Shown: positions 32,658 to 45,500, numbered from the stretch's first letter. The stretch is 64,000 bases of DNA from Isoetes taiwanensis (GCA_021234155.1 JAJEKV010000057.1:7164623-7228622), one strand, 5' to 3'. Notes: generated from the sequence alone by a model not told the origin. Translations and numbers: made by a program.

Positions 32658-35093
32658 TGTTGCCCCTTTTTGGGCAACATGGACCAACATGATACTTAGA
32701 GTTTCAAGATTGGAAGATATTTGTTGAAGTTTGGAAGACATGTGGTTAGCTTTTGAGGTTTCATCTTAAGTTATTTCCTATCACTCATGGGGTAAGAGTT
32801 AGTGCTATTTTGATCCTGCTAGAGTTTGGAAGAAATTTGTCCAAGATTGGAAGACCCTTGGGATCTTGCTTATATAGCCTAATTCTTTCCTTTGAGGAAG
32901 TTTTTCTAAGTTACATTTTTATTTCTTGAAGACCAGGCAAAGGATATAGCAAGTTATACAAGGAGCTACAAAGCATTTTGCTCAAATTCATTTATATGGA
33001 GCTTAATTGAGTTGCACCAATGGTTTAGGAGTCACACTTATGAAGATGGTCACTCGGGAATTGATATTTGCTCTTATATTGGCCTTGAAGTTTGGAAGAT
33101 TTTTTTTAGAAGATTGGAAGACCCTTAGGCCTTGAGCAAAACTATGTTCATCATAAGGTATGATTTGAGCTTTTGAGATAAGATCATGTGCTCTGAGGGG
33201 GTTTCCATCCTTCATCTATTCCACCTTTCCATACCTCACTTCCACCTTTTCATACCCTCTTCCATTACTTCACTACCTATATTTTTATTGGCCTCACCAT
33301 CACTTGTAAATTGCTCTCAAAAGATCATAAAAACCTCAAGAGCAATGGAGTTTGATTTTTACCATCATCTCATCCTTCTAAACCCCACCATAGCTTTTTC
33401 CACCATTTTTCCATTTGTTTTATGATTTTTTTCCACCATTTCCAAGTTTGAAAATCCATTGACCAAGGTCAAAAGGGCCAAAATTTCGAGTATTTCAGTT
33501 TGACACGGAAACCCTCAGATTTGAAGCTTGACCAAAATGAGCTAAATTGGCTTTTTAAAAATCAAAAAAAAAGACCTTGGGAAGCCTCTCAAAATTTATT
33601 TCTTGGGATCGTGCGGAGAAATATAAAAATAAAACCTATTCTAGCCTATATCTACCCTATCACTATTTTCCACCTCGGCTTAAATTCCACCTCAGCCCCC
33701 ATTGGTCCCGTGGCGGCGTGCGGGGCCTCGAACACGGTGGCACAACCCTTACTGCGTGTACGCAAATTCAATAAAGGCGACTCGGACTTTTCAATTTATA
33801 TCCTTATCTTCGGAACTATTTAGGCACGTGGGATATATCGAGCCTTGCAAAAACCCTAAACTTACGGAACACGCTAAATCGGCTGATTGGTGCCCAAATC
33901 GATTGAATCCGCCCTTTTGCTCGATTCATCCTCCTAGACCTTTTCGAAACCCACGGAACTCTCGTGGCACTTGATCTATAGAAACTTGCTCAAATTTGGT
34001 AGGAAATCACTCAATAGAAATTTGGTTTTGGGAAGGGCGATTTTTAATCCAAGAATGCGAGATCATTTTTTTACCCCCTCGGAGATATACCTACGTGATG
34101 CGGGGCGATTTCTATATTCACGATATTCTCTTGATACATTTCTACCTCAAATTACGCTAATCCTGCTTTCGAGATTGAAGATTGATTTGTATTTTGATTG
34201 AAGACAGACTACTGTTGTGGCTTATTTGATATCAAAACTCCTCTTGCTACTCAAATTATCTTATTATTTTCTCTTTTCGATAATTTTTGGGTTTTTGAAG
34301 TTGACAATGCCTTGGGATCTGTTCTCAAGCATTATCACAGGTATTACTTGGCGAGAATTCTAAACTCTGTGATATCTTATGATTTGAATGCATATTCATT
34401 TACTGGACAAATAGTGTTTCCATCTTCTTTTGTTTCAAGTTGTTACTTTTGTCTAAACTAATAGAAACCAGATATTTAAAGTAGAATCCAAATTAAATAG
34501 TCGTGTCCCATTCTTTAAAAGGTTTGAGTATTGCTTATATGTAAAGAAAACAAAGAAAAATAGTTTTTCCATAAGCTGTCATAAAGCTGTGATGTAAATC
34601 GAGACTTTGGCCCATCTCATTAAATATCATAGTGTTTGCTTGTCAAGAAAACCTTATGCACATGATCTAGAGTTTATTTTGAATTTGTTTATACAAATTC
34701 CAACTCAAGATTCATCACCAAACTATATTTGCAAATTTTGGCTCTCTGTTTTGGCATTGACCAATTTTTTCTTGAACTTTGACATAGATTTTCTTGGCCT
34801 TCCTCTATCCAAATCGAGTCGGACTTTCACCGGTAGCTTCCTCCACTTGTCTATAAACCATACCAAAAATCAAAACTCAAAAATCTTAAAGGGTGTGACT
34901 GCTAAACTGATTTTTTGTTCGGCGATTTTTTGCTTGAGGGGATTTGTAGTGATTTTGAGAAATCTAGCATTTCAAATTGAGTTCTTTTGCTTTATATGAT
35001 GAGGATTGATCACCCTAAGTGATCTGGAGGTCTGACCAGGTTTGTTTGCACTTCCTTTGAGGTTAGACTAAAATTCCAGGTTTTAGGCTAACA
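32658..35093 (+). repeat. 5' LTR of gypsy 2
   Basis: Near-identical to 42438-44874. Starts with an inverted repeat (TGTTGCCC and GGGCAACA separated by a short T-run). The remaining differences concentrate at CG sites. A possible primer site follows (TGGAAGGTCCTACAGAG from about 35097); the matching tRNA was not identified. Confidence 0.95.
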
Positions 35094-35212
35094 TTTTGGA
35101 AGGTCCTACAGAGATTTTTACACGGAAATTGAACTCAATGGCACCAAGGAAGATTTGAGTCTGCTGAACCACGAGGAGACAAATCAACCAGATTTGGTAG
35201 GAGTAAGCATGA

Positions 35213-36470
35213 GTGGCTACCGGATCTACCACTAATGCTACAAATACTCCCAACTTGCCTATTCCTCCACCGGCTCCTCTCTATCGGTCTACAAATATTA
35301 CAAATATTTCCTCTGTGCCCTCTTCTTCACAAATTCATAAACTTTTTGAACGGATCAACACCTTTCGGTCTGTTCCTCCATCAGCACCTTATCATTTTGA
35401 GTTGACTATACTGTTTCCCCCCTTGCTATGATTCTTCCATGAATGCCAACCATTTTCTAAAAACTTTGAAGACTATTATGAAGAACATGGGAGAAAGAAG
35501 GGTTCCAGGTTTGCAGAATTCATCAAATGCATGAAGGGTGATGAGGCCAGATCTTGGCTCGATTTTGAGCTGTCTATAGGTACCAAAGGGGATGAATTGG
35601 AACACAAGTTTCTATCAAGGTTTGGTAAGGCTACTTCACCCCAGGATCTTGTCTTTGAACTCAACTCATTTTCCATTAGACACGGTGAGAGTGTAAAAGC
35701 GGTATGTGGAGAGATTTAATTCTTATTTGCTAGTGTGTAACAGGGAATCGGGTTACTCATCAACATTGCACCTAGTTGCTTCCTTTATCGGAGGTTTGAT
35801 GTCTAGACCTAGGATCTATAGGAAGTTATTAAAATTACAAAAATTTGGTGAGTTGGATTCTATCCATAAAACATTTGTAAAAAATTTGTAGATCTGGCGG
35901 AACTATTAAGCTATCTTTCGATGAAGAGATCGAGAGATCCATTTTATCCTCCTCATCATGGAACTGAACATGATTTACATTTTGCTAATCTTTGCTCCTG
36001 TTTATGCGGTAAAAAAAGAAGAAGAAGTCAAGGCTGAAGAATTGGATCCTCATGTTTCGGAGATGAAATCGAGATCGATAAAAGTGTCCGAGGCACTTTT
36101 GGAAGTTACCAAACAACTTCTTGAATTAAAAAGCAGTAAAGATGCCCCACCTCACGAATGCACAAAGCTGTGGTAAACCTTACCATAGATTTGGCGGTGT
36201 TTTGCAAGGCAATGTCCTAAGTGTCATAGAAGAGGTCACTTTGGTAGAGAATGTCTGTTTGCTCTTTTTGCAAGGAAATAGGTCATGAGGAGAAGTATTG
36301 CGGTGTTAAGGCTTATTTTGAAAAACAAGATAAAGGTAAACAAATGTCAAATATAAGTTTTATTGAGACTTGTGCGGGGAGAACAGGGAAGAGCAAGATG
36401 TTATGGTTGTGCGGAGACCGTGCGAGCTCATCCAAATGCATCTACAGGTTACATTTCCACCTCATAAGGT
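35213..36470 (+). pseudogene. gag: Gag with zinc knuckles (gypsy 2), frame-broken
   Basis: Starts MATGSTTNATNTPNLPIPPP at 35213. Capsid-like segments follow: RFAEFIKCMKGDEARSWLDF, LEHKFLSRFGKATSP and ERFNSYLLVCNRESGY. Near 36205-36300 there are two zinc knuckles in different frames, C-P-K-C-H-R-R-G-H-F-G-R-E-C and C-S-F-C-K-E-I-G-H-E-E-K-Y-C, both with exact CX2CX4HX4C spacing. Gag packages element RNA. Confidence 0.85.
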
Positions 36471-36769
36471 AACATTTCAATCAGATCCTCGAGAATATAG
36501 CTCCTCCCTCTGCTCAAAGGTATAAGCAGAAAGATTACGAGTTGGATGAATTTGAATTACTTATGAAAAATTCTAAGGTTCTTGTGGATTTATTAACTCT
36601 GCTGAGAATTGCACCATCATACGAGGGGAAAAGTTGATCAAAAGCACTCCGGATATTGAAGAGGTTTTTGCTTGAAACACGCAACAATATTTACGTGGCT
36701 TTGCACGAGCAAAGCCCGAAGATCAGTGCTTTTACTTGTAGTGCTACTATAGGAACTTCCCATCTAGAC

Positions 36770-37150
36770 AAAGTTTTTCTTTGGATGGAGGTTCTTCTCT
36801 TAATGTTATGCCTTATCATGTTATGAAGGCCTTTGGATCTCAAGGTAGAAGATAATACTTCCATTGTTCTAAAATCTTTTTCAAATGCTAAAAGTTGTGC
36901 CTAAGGGAATAGTAAGAAATGTATCTCGTGAATACTGGGGGAATCATTGTCTTTGGCCACATTTGTGGTTGTTGATTTTGAAAATGTTAATCAAGCTAAT
37001 ATCTATGATCTATTATTAGGAAGGAGATGGATGAAAGCAGTGGATGCGGACACTGTATGGTGCGAAGGCACTTGCACCATTTCAATGGAGCAACTTACGT
37101 CAAGCGGCAAAACAAAGCTGATCCATCTGCTAACATTAGGTTCATAGATG
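36770..37150 (+). pseudogene. Aspartic protease region (gypsy 2)
   Basis: D-G-G-S-S-L-N-V-M-P near 36790 is the protease active-site loop in the form typical of gypsy elements, with Gly in place of the usual Ser/Thr after Asp. About 200 bp later comes YDLLLGRRWMKAVDAD, the end of the domain. It is broken by frame changes. Confidence 0.8.
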
Positions 37151-37199
37151 TGGACATACTCTGAGGAAGAAGATTTGGGTGTTTACAATTTAGGCCTGG

Positions 37200-37640
37200 A
37201 TGCTAGTATACATGAAGAGGTTGTCAACTTTGCTTACATGCATGTTGAATCTCGATCCGAAGGCAAAAAAAGCCTATCTACGGTTTGATGGAGGTATGTC
37301 AAAAAGCGGGGATTGCTTCTTCTGCTGCTATTTTGAAGGATCTGATTTTAAGTTGATGACTAAGATAGGGAGAATTCACCCTAATATTTCTTCTAATCGT
37401 GAGAATACAAAGCCCTCATTGCGGGGTTTACAAGAAGCAAGGTGTATGAGTATTTCTCATATTGTTATTTATGGAGACTCACAACTTGTTTGTAGACAAA
37501 TCTTGGGAGAATATCGAACTAAACATCAAGACATGGAGGATCACGAGTGCTCAAGCAGAGAATTATTAACTTTTTTGATCATTGGGAGATTTTACATATT
37601 CCTAGATCTAAAAATTTTGAAAAGTGACTCATTGTCTTGA
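37200..37640 (+). pseudogene. Additional (archaeal-type-like) RNase H domain upstream of reverse transcriptase
   Basis: Contains AYLRFDGGMSKSGD (first catalytic Asp in a DGG-S context) and SHIVIYGDSQLVCRQILGEY (later catalytic Asp), followed by decayed HIPRSKNFE- and DSLS-like text. This is the pattern of the second RNase H acquired by Tat-group elements. In the usual Tat layout this domain lies between the gypsy RNase H and integrase; here it lies after protease and before reverse transcriptase. Confidence 0.8.
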
Positions 37641-37809
37641 GAAAAACCCTTATGGAGTATTTGTGCGAAGGAGCTATTCAAGAGGATGTCTTAGATGAAG
37701 AGGAGCTTTCCCAATTCCATCCCATCTTAACTATCAACCTAGCACAAGAGGAATCACTTAAAGAGCTTGAAGTGCATAAAGGAGGTATATCTAGGACCAC
37801 TGCAAATGG

Positions 37810-39030
37810 GAGACTTATATAATGAAGGTGATCAAGGTAAAATGGTTGAGTTATTTGAGGATTGGGTGGATGTTTTTGCTTGGGAGTATTGAGGCTGAAA
37901 GGGGTTGATAAAAAAATTTGTGAGTTTGAAATTAAGGTTCGAGAAGATGCCAAAACTGTTATTATCGAGAAGTTGAGAAGAATTAATTCTTCACTTTTGG
38001 ATCTTATCAAACAAGAGCTGTTTAAAATGCGAGGGAATCGAGGTTTGGTAGTGCCTATTGTGAATCCTTCACGGGTTTCATGCATTGTTCGATATTAAAA
38101 AAATGGTTCTTTGAGAATTTGTGTAGATTATAGAGATCTTAATAAGGCTACTATTAAAGATTGTTATCCCTTGCCTTTTTAGAAGAAATCATTTATGCGA
38201 TGGTGGTAAATCCATGTACTCATTTTTGGGCCGGTTTCTCTGGATTTAATCGGATAAGCATCAAGCGGGGAAGATCAGCCCAAAACATCTTTCATCACTC
38301 CATGGGGAACATTTGCAATGAAAAGGATGCCTTTTGGTTTGATGAATGCCCCTGCTACATTTGAGAGGGTTATGGACATTGTTTTTGCAAGCATGACTCG
38401 AGAACAATTTAGAGTTTTTGGATGATTTATGCTTAGGTGCTTGAAGTAAGTGACCATATTTCAGAACTAACAAGGATATTTATATTGTCTTGGGGCGAGC
38501 TGGAGTTAATCTAAATCCCAAGAAGTGCATCTTTTTATCATCTAAAAGGCCAAGCTGTTAGGCCATGAAGTCTCTGCCGGGGGTCTTCAAGTAGGCTGAA
38601 GAAAAAATCATTGCCTTAAAAAAGCTTGAGGGTTCCTAAGACACTTAGAGATGTCAAAGAATTTATGGGGATGACTTCTTTTTGAGAATTTATGTGCCTA
38701 ATTTCTCTCACCATGTTAGTCCTATTTCCAAACTAACGAGTAGGCCATGTTAGTAAAAAGAAAGTAAATACAAAGGCTGTTGTTTGGGTGATGAATGTGA
38801 GAAAGCCTTTGTGCAGATTATAGAAGCTATTTGCCATGCCACTCGTTTAAAACTCGGATCTCTCCTTTGCCATTCACAGTCTATATTACTGTTACCAAAA
38901 AAGCTGTTGGAATTGCTATTTTGCAGGAAAAGCACCCCATTGCCTTTGCAAGCAAACAATGGTCTCAAACTGAAGAAAGGTATGCCAAGATTGAAAGAAG
39001 TGCAGCTGCTCTTATTTTTTGATAGAAAAG
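37810..39030 (+). pseudogene. Reverse transcriptase and RNase H (gypsy 2), heavily broken
   Basis: Pieces in several frames: [67 protein letters not shown], then AVGIAILQEKHPIAFASKQW and ERYAKIERSAAALIF of RNase H. The catalytic YxDD region near 38400 is not readable in one frame. The region cannot encode active enzyme as it stands. Confidence 0.85.
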
Positions 39031-39059
39031 CAGGGGACATCTTACGCAAAAATCTCGGA

Positions 39060-40600
39060 CCACTTTGTCTACATCTTGTGAGAATCCCATGCCTTTTTTG
39101 TATGGTAAGAAATTGGAAAAACCCAAGCTTCATAGGTGGGCTTGTAGGCTCCAATCTTATGATTTAAAAGTAAAGGTCATCCATGTCTTAAACAACCCGA
39201 GTTTGTATTTACCTGCTGCTTATTTTGAACATGAGGAAGTAGTACAAGAGGAAGAAATGACCAACCTTGTTGTAAATGGGCAAGACTTTTCAGATAAACA
39301 GGCTCAAGGTTGGCAGCAACCTATTAGAAGATTCCTCCAATATCAAGAGATACCTCCTGAATTTTCTAAAAGCCAAGCTTACAAGTTTAGACTAAAATGT
39401 TTGACTTACTCTTTGGTTGGAGATATTTTGTGCAAGGTAAACAGGGATGGTGTTCTTCTAAGGTGTGTTGATGAAGATGAGGCTGCCACGGTACTTCTTT
39501 GAGAATCATAAAGGTGTTTGTGGTGGTCATTTTGCAGCAGACACAACTGCCAAGAAGATATTAAGGTCTGGATATTTCTGGCCTCATCTATTTAGAGATT
39601 GTTATCATGTCATAAAAACTTGTCACCAATGCCAAATATTTGGTAAGAAAATTTTGCATCCTGCCCCTCTTACTGGAATTGTGTCCCCAGGTCCATTTCA
39701 AGTTTGGGGACTAGATTATGTTGGCCCTATAAATCCCCATCTTATTGACATGAATACATTGTTGTAGCCACAGATCTATTTACCAAATGGTCGAAGGAAG
39801 CGGCACCTTTGAGAAAAGCAAATGCATATACCCTTTGCTTGATTTTTACATGAAAACATTTGCTCTAGGTTTGGCATCCCTTTTAAAATTTTGGTGATAG
39901 AGGCTCTACTTTTATTAATGAGGTTATTAATTTTTCGTCTCAAGTCTCAAAATCGGGGCATGTGAAAAGCTCGACCCTATTATCCTCAAGGAAATGGCCA
40001 AAGTGAGTCTACTAACAAAGTGCTTAAGGGTATTTGCGGAAGGCGGTTTGCCAAAACCAAAAGATTGGCATTTGAAATTATATGATGCCCTTTGGGCTCA
40101 TAGAATCTTTGCTAAAAGCTGCTACTAATGCTTCTCCTTTCGGTTTGGTTTATGGAGTTGAAGCAGTTATTCTGTTGAGTTGGAAATTCCCTCATTGAGG
40201 ATGGCACTCAAATTGGACACGGAGTTTCTTGAAGCATTAAAACACAGGTATGAAGTTTTGCTAAAATTGGATGAGGATAGATTTGATGCGAGAAAATCTC
40301 AATCTACTTAAGAAAGCTAGGAGTGCGGCTGACTTTTAAAGGCAGACTCACAAGCTCCAAGATAAATTTTTCTCCATTAGAGCTGGTGCTCAAATGGAAT
40401 CTTTGCAGAATGAAGGTAAGCTATCTAAATTTGAAAATCCTTGGGAAGGTCCTTATCAGATTCTAGGAGGTTTGGCTGCTCATCTTATAGGGTGATTGAT
40501 CTTAATCTGAGGTTTAGATTTGCCAAATCCTATTAACATTCAGCATCTTAAGAGATATTGGCCTCAGCATGCATGCTTGAGCCTATTTGCTTCCACATAA
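39060..40600 (+). pseudogene. RNase H tail and integrase (gypsy 2)
   Basis: Starts with HRWACRLQSYDLKVKVIHVL (end of the RNase H/connection). The integrase zinc domain is then readable near 39500-39640 (GVCGGHFAADTTAKKILRSG, YFWPHLFRDC, TCHQCQIFGKKI), followed by FQVWGLDYVGPINP (first catalytic Asp). Downstream the frame fragments, with YPQGNGQSEST-like text near 39980 and INIQHLKRYWP near 40540 at the end. No chromodomain is seen. Confidence 0.87.
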
Positions 40601-41368
40601 TTATCTATTTTGGCTTAAATTAGGCTAATTAGTTGAAACTTTAAATTTCTTTTGAATAGATTTGCATATTTGTGGTTATGTTCTTTGGATTTGAATTGGT
40701 TTCTAGTTGTAATTCTTACTTAGGAGTTTGCTAGTGTGGTTGTATTGAAATCTCTTATAACTGTGCCATCAAGATAATTTTTCTTTGAGGTTGACTAATG
40801 TGTATTCTTTTGAAGTAAAGCCATGCTCACCAGATTAGACAAGTTTCAAAAAAAGAAGACCAGAGATTTTTCATTGATCAAAAATAAAAACATTACACAT
40901 GTTACATTTCGGATGAGTCTTTAAAAGGCTAGATCTTTTCATCAAGCCCCAATGCTATCGGTTTGGCTTTGAATGAATGGTAGGTATCTGTTTGAAGGAT
41001 CGACATCGTAGCATCAAAAGACTATTGAACTGGTAAAAAGCTTTTCATGGTGCCAAATACATAGTGTTCTTCATCCCAAAGGTTCTCTTTGAGAAGTTTA
41101 AAATGCATTTCTTTTATCATAAGAAGCATCGAGAGAGCCATAGTTATCGCTAGCATCTGTGAGAGTAAAATAATTGCCTATATCATCAAAGCCGAGCATC
41201 TGTCGACTCATGGTGGTGCTTACATAAGAAGTAGTGTATATGTAGCATCTGTATGCATTCCCTTGAAAAAATTCTGGCCCAAAGAGCCTTTGTGTCCCGA
41301 TATTGTTGAATTTGTTAGTTTTTCACGATAAGTTTTTTGTCCAAGAAAAAGCACACATTGCATGGTGC
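40601..41368 (+). other. Gypsy 2 region between integrase and antisense ORF
   Basis: AT-rich with no supported ORF on the plus strand. It separates the end of pol from the antisense ORF. Confidence 0.6.
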
Positions 41369-41770
41369 TCATGGTTCATGTCTTCTTTGAAGAGTTCTTT
41401 TTGAATCGGGGAAGCTTGTGTCAAAATTCTTACCCTCTATTATGCCTTTGTCTCGGATATGCATGTACCTTGAGTAAATTTGGCGTGGAAGAGGTTCTTC
41501 ATTAATTAAGACATTGTCCCATTCTGCATCTGTATTTACTTCTTGCACAGGTCTGATCACTCCATAAGGAATGGGAATACCTGTGGCTGGATCAATCTCA
41601 GGGAACACTCCTAAATTGTTTGGTTCAGCTGTTACATTGTCCCAGATGGGTGTGTGGTAGGAAAAAGGAGCCATGATCGGGGAAAGGAGCTCGAGATTCT
41701 TGAGCTCGAGCGAGAGAAAAAGCTGATTAGGTTTTCGATTCTCGATGGTATGAATTTTTGAAAAATTCAA
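41369..41770 (-). CDS. Antisense ORF near the 3' end of gypsy 2
   Basis: An open frame of up to 133 residues on the minus strand. A likelier start is the internal Met at about 41674 (MAPFSYHTPIWDNVTAEPNN), giving ~100 residues. Pro, Asn and Asp are frequent and there is no recognised domain. Some Tat-group elements carry an antisense gene between integrase and the 3' LTR, so position and orientation fit. Function is unknown. It is the only long undamaged frame in this element. Confidence 0.6.
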   Translation of the reverse strand: MNFSKIHTIENRKPNQLFLSLELKNLELLSPIMAPFSYHTPIWDNVTAEPNNLGVFPEIDPATGIPIPYGVIRPVQEVNTDAEWDNVLINEEPLPRQIYSRYMHIRDKGIIEGKNFDTSFPDSKRTLQRRHEP

Positions 41771-42437
41771 ATGGTTGTATGAGTAAGATTTTGAAAAAAA
41801 AAAAAATTTCCAATGGTTCTATGAGTAAGATTTTTGAATAGTTGAGGTCTAGTTAAATATGGTAGAGATTTGCTATGCTTTAACAAGTTGAGTGTTGTCA
41901 TTTCAGGTCCATCTGCTTACCACTTTCATTTGTCTTGAGTTGGCCTCTTTCCATCTAGCCTTGTTTCCTTGTGCAATCCCAAGAGTGCTAATCCTATATT
42001 GCTATTCACCTTTTATTTGCTTTTCGGGCTAATTTGCTTCTCATTGTCATATATGCGAGGTTCACTTGTTCTAAATTCTCACTTGTCTTAAGTTGACTTG
42101 CCTTCCATTTAGCCTTTGCTCCCTAATGAACTCTCAAGAGTGCTAATCCTATATTGTTATTCATCCTCTAATTAGCACTCATGCTAACTTGGTTATTATT
42201 GTCATATGTAGGTTCATCCACTTTTTCTCCATCTTCACTGTCTTGAGTTGACCTACCCTCCATTTGATCTTCTTCTCCTATCATTCACTTCATCACCCTA
42301 TGCTCTGCCCCATATTTTCCATCACTGCTTGAGTAAATCTACCCCCTCACCACCACTTGATGATATTTGAAGACCCTTGAGTTAGCATTTTTTCCTTTGA
42401 GGTGAGGGGACCAGCCTCATTCTTTCCTTTGAGGAGA
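41771..42437 (+). other. Gypsy 2 untranslated region before the 3' LTR
   Basis: Contains two diverged ~180-bp copies of a T/C-rich sequence (around 41930-42100 and 42090-42260, sharing GAGTGCTAATCCTATATT). A purine-rich GAGGAGA at 42431-42437 abuts the LTR as a weak polypurine tract. Confidence 0.6.
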
Positions 42438-44874
42438 TGTTGCCCCTTTTTGGGCAACATGGACCAACTTTATGATACTTAGAGTTTCAAGATTGGAAGA
42501 TATTTGTTGAAGTTTGGAAGACATGTGGTTAGCTTTTGAGGTTTCATCTTAAGTTATTTCCTATCACTCATGGGGTAAGAGTTAGTGCTATTTTGATCTG
42601 CTAGAGTTTGGAAGAAATTTGTCCAAGATTGGAAGACCCTTGGGATCTTGCTTATATAGCCTAATTCTTTCCTTTGAGGAAGTTTTTCTAAGTTACATTT
42701 TTTATTTCTTGAAGACCCGGGCAAAGGATATAGCAAGTTATACAAGGAGCTACAAAGCATTTTGCTCAAATTCATTTATATGGAGCTTAATTGAGTTGCA
42801 CCAATGGTTTAGGAGTCACACTTATGAAGATGGTCACTTGGGAATTGATATTTGCTCTTATATTGGCCTTGAAGTTTGGAAGATTTTTTTAGAAGATTGG
42901 AAGACCCTTAGGCCTTGAGCAAAACTATGTTCATCATAAGGTATGATTTGAGCTTTTGAGATAAGATCATGTGCTCTGAGGGGTTTCCATCCTTCATCTA
43001 TTCCACCTTTCCATACCTCACTTCCACCTTTTCATACCCTCTTCCATTACTTCACTACCTATATTTTTATTGGCCTCACCATCACTTGTAAATTGCTCTC
43101 AAAAGATCATAAAAAACCTCAAGAGCAATGGAGTTTGATTTTTACCATCATCTCATCCTTCTAAACCCCACCATAGCTTTTTCCACCATTTTTTCCATTT
43201 GTTTTATGATTTTTTTTTTCCACCATTTCCAAGTTTGAAAATCCATTGACCAAGGTCAAAAGGGCCAAAATTTCGAGTATTTCAGTTTGACACGGAAACC
43301 CTCAGATTTGAAGCTTGACCAAAATGAGCTAAATTGGCTTTTAAAAAATCAAAAAAAGACCTTGGGAAGCCTCTCAAAATTTATTTCTTGGGATCGTGCG
43401 GAGAAAATAAAAAATAAAAACCTATTCTAGCCTATATCTACCCTATCACTATTTTCCACCTCGACTTAAATTCCACCTCAGCCCCCCATTGGTCCCGTGG
43501 CGCCAGGCGGGGCCTCGAACACAGTGGCACAACCCTTCAAGCGTGTACGCCAAATTCAATAAAGGCTGACTCGGACTTTTCAATTTATATCCTTATCTTC
43601 GAACTATTTAGGCTGTGGGATATATCGAGCCTTGCAAAAACCCTAAACTTACGGAACACCTAAATCGGCTGATTGGTGCCCAAATCGATTGAATCCGCCC
43701 TTTTGCTCTCGATTCATCCTCCTAGACCTTTTCGAAACCCCTGGAACTCTCTGTGGCACTTGATCTATAGAAACTTGCTCAAATTTGGCGGAAATCACTC
43801 AACAGAAGCTGGTTTTGGGAAGGGCGATTTTTTAATCAAGAATGCGAGATCATTTTTTTACCCCCTCGGAGATATACCTCGTGATGCAGGCGATTTCTAT
43901 ATTCACGATATTCTCTTGATGCGATTTCTACCTCAAATTACGCTAATCACGCTTTCGAGATTGAAGATTGATTTGTATTTTGATTGAAGGCCAGGCTTCT
44001 GTTGTGGCTTATTTGATATCAAAACTCCCTTGCTACTCAAATTATCTTATTATTTTCTCTTTTCGATAATTTTTGGGTTTTGAAGTTGACAATGCCTTGG
44101 GATCTGTTCTCAAGCATTATCACAGGTATTACTTGGCGAGAATTCTAAACTCTGTGATATCTTATGATTTGAATGCATATTCATTGCACGGACAAATAGT
44201 GTTTCCATCTTCTTTTGTTTCAAGTTGTTACTTTGTCTAAACTAATAGAAACCGGATATTTAAAGTAGAATCCAAATTAAATAGTGGTGTCCCATTCTTT
44301 AAAAGGTTTGAGTATTGCTTATATGTAAAGAAAACAAAGAAAAATAGTTTTTCCATAACTGTCATAAAGCTGTGTGAAATCGAGACTTTGGCCCATCTCA
44401 TTAAATATCATAGTGTTTGCTTGTCAAGAAAACCTTATGCACATGATCTAGAGTTTATTTTGAAGTTTGTTTATACAAATTCCAACTCAAGATTCATCAC
44501 CAAACTATATTTGCAAATTTTGGCTCTCTGTTTTGGCATTGACCAATTTTTCTTGAACTTTGACATAGATTTTCTTGGCCTTCCTCTATCAAATCGAGTC
44601 GGACTTTCACCGATAGCTTCCTCCACTTGTCTATAAACCATACCGAAAATCAAAACTCAAAAATCTTAAAGGGTGTGACTGCTAAACTGATTTTTGTTCT
44701 GACAGTTTTTTTTGCTTCAGGGACTGTAGTGATTTTGAGAAATCTAGCATTTCAAATTGAGTTCTTTTGCTTTATATGATCGAGGATTGATCACCCTAAG
44801 TGATCTGGAGGTCCTGACCAGTTTGTTTGCACTTCCTTTGAGGTTAGACTAAAATTCCAGGTTTTAGGCTAACA
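42438..44874 (+). repeat. 3' LTR of gypsy 2
   Basis: Near-identical to the 5' LTR and followed by ACTCC. Beyond it unit A resumes and matches 53704-53780. Confidence 0.95.
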
Positions 44875-45077
44875 ACTCCAGGTGTTGCATTGTTGTCTTC
44901 AGCAGTTGTTCCATTCCATAAAAGAGGGCGATGAAATTACAATTAGTGATTTTGAAGAGATCAAATGCAGAGGCGACGATATAATCTGAAATTCCAGAAG
45001 CCATTAAAATGTTTTTAGTATAATCGGAGAGGATTCCTCGCAAGCTGCCAAGGAAAGATGCGGAATGGAAAATAATT

Positions 45078-45500
45078 TTGGCATCAGATGCGAAGCCCAT
45101 GGTAAAGCTTAACCAAAGGGCTTATTGGAAGCATTCTTCAATAAGGCCATTCTTTTGCGCTCCAATGCTTAGAATGTGCATCGACTATATAGAAGGTCCA
45201 AGAAAGACACTATTAATAATAAGTATCCATTTCCCAGAGCGGATGACCTTGATCAGTTACAAGGTGCCAAGGTATTCTCCAAAATAGAGCTGAAGTCGGG
45301 ATACCATTAAATCGGCATAAAAGAGGGGAACATACAATATTTAGAACTCGCTATGAGCGTCATGAGTTTATGTTGATGCCGTTTGGGTTGTGCAACGCAC
45401 CCATGACATTCTTCATGAATGACATATTCAAAGAATTTATGGACAAGGTCGTGATAGTGTCCTAATATACTCAAAATCCAGTATGCTGAGTCTAGGGTAG
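45078..45500 (+). pseudogene. Ty3/gypsy reverse transcriptase fragment
   Basis: Decayed text parallel to gypsy 1 reverse transcriptase: [42 protein letters not shown], then MPFGLCNAP-like text near 45380. It lies between units A and B with no LTRs in sight, so it is an old truncated copy of a gypsy 1-like element. Confidence 0.8.

Larger units (their letters stand above)
32658..44874 (+). mobile_element. Second Ty3/gypsy element, Tat-like, with extra RNase H and antisense ORF
   Basis: LTRs of 2436 and 2437 bp begin TGTTGCCCC and end GCTAACA. The ACTCC duplication lies at 32653-32657 and 44875-44879. The empty site is at 53704-53708 in unit B. Internal order: gag with zinc knuckles, protease, an extra RNase H-like domain, reverse transcriptase, RNase H, integrase, then an antisense ORF before the 3' LTR. 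The second RNase H, large LTRs and antisense ORF point to the Tat lineage. All sense domains are frame-broken. Confidence 0.93.
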
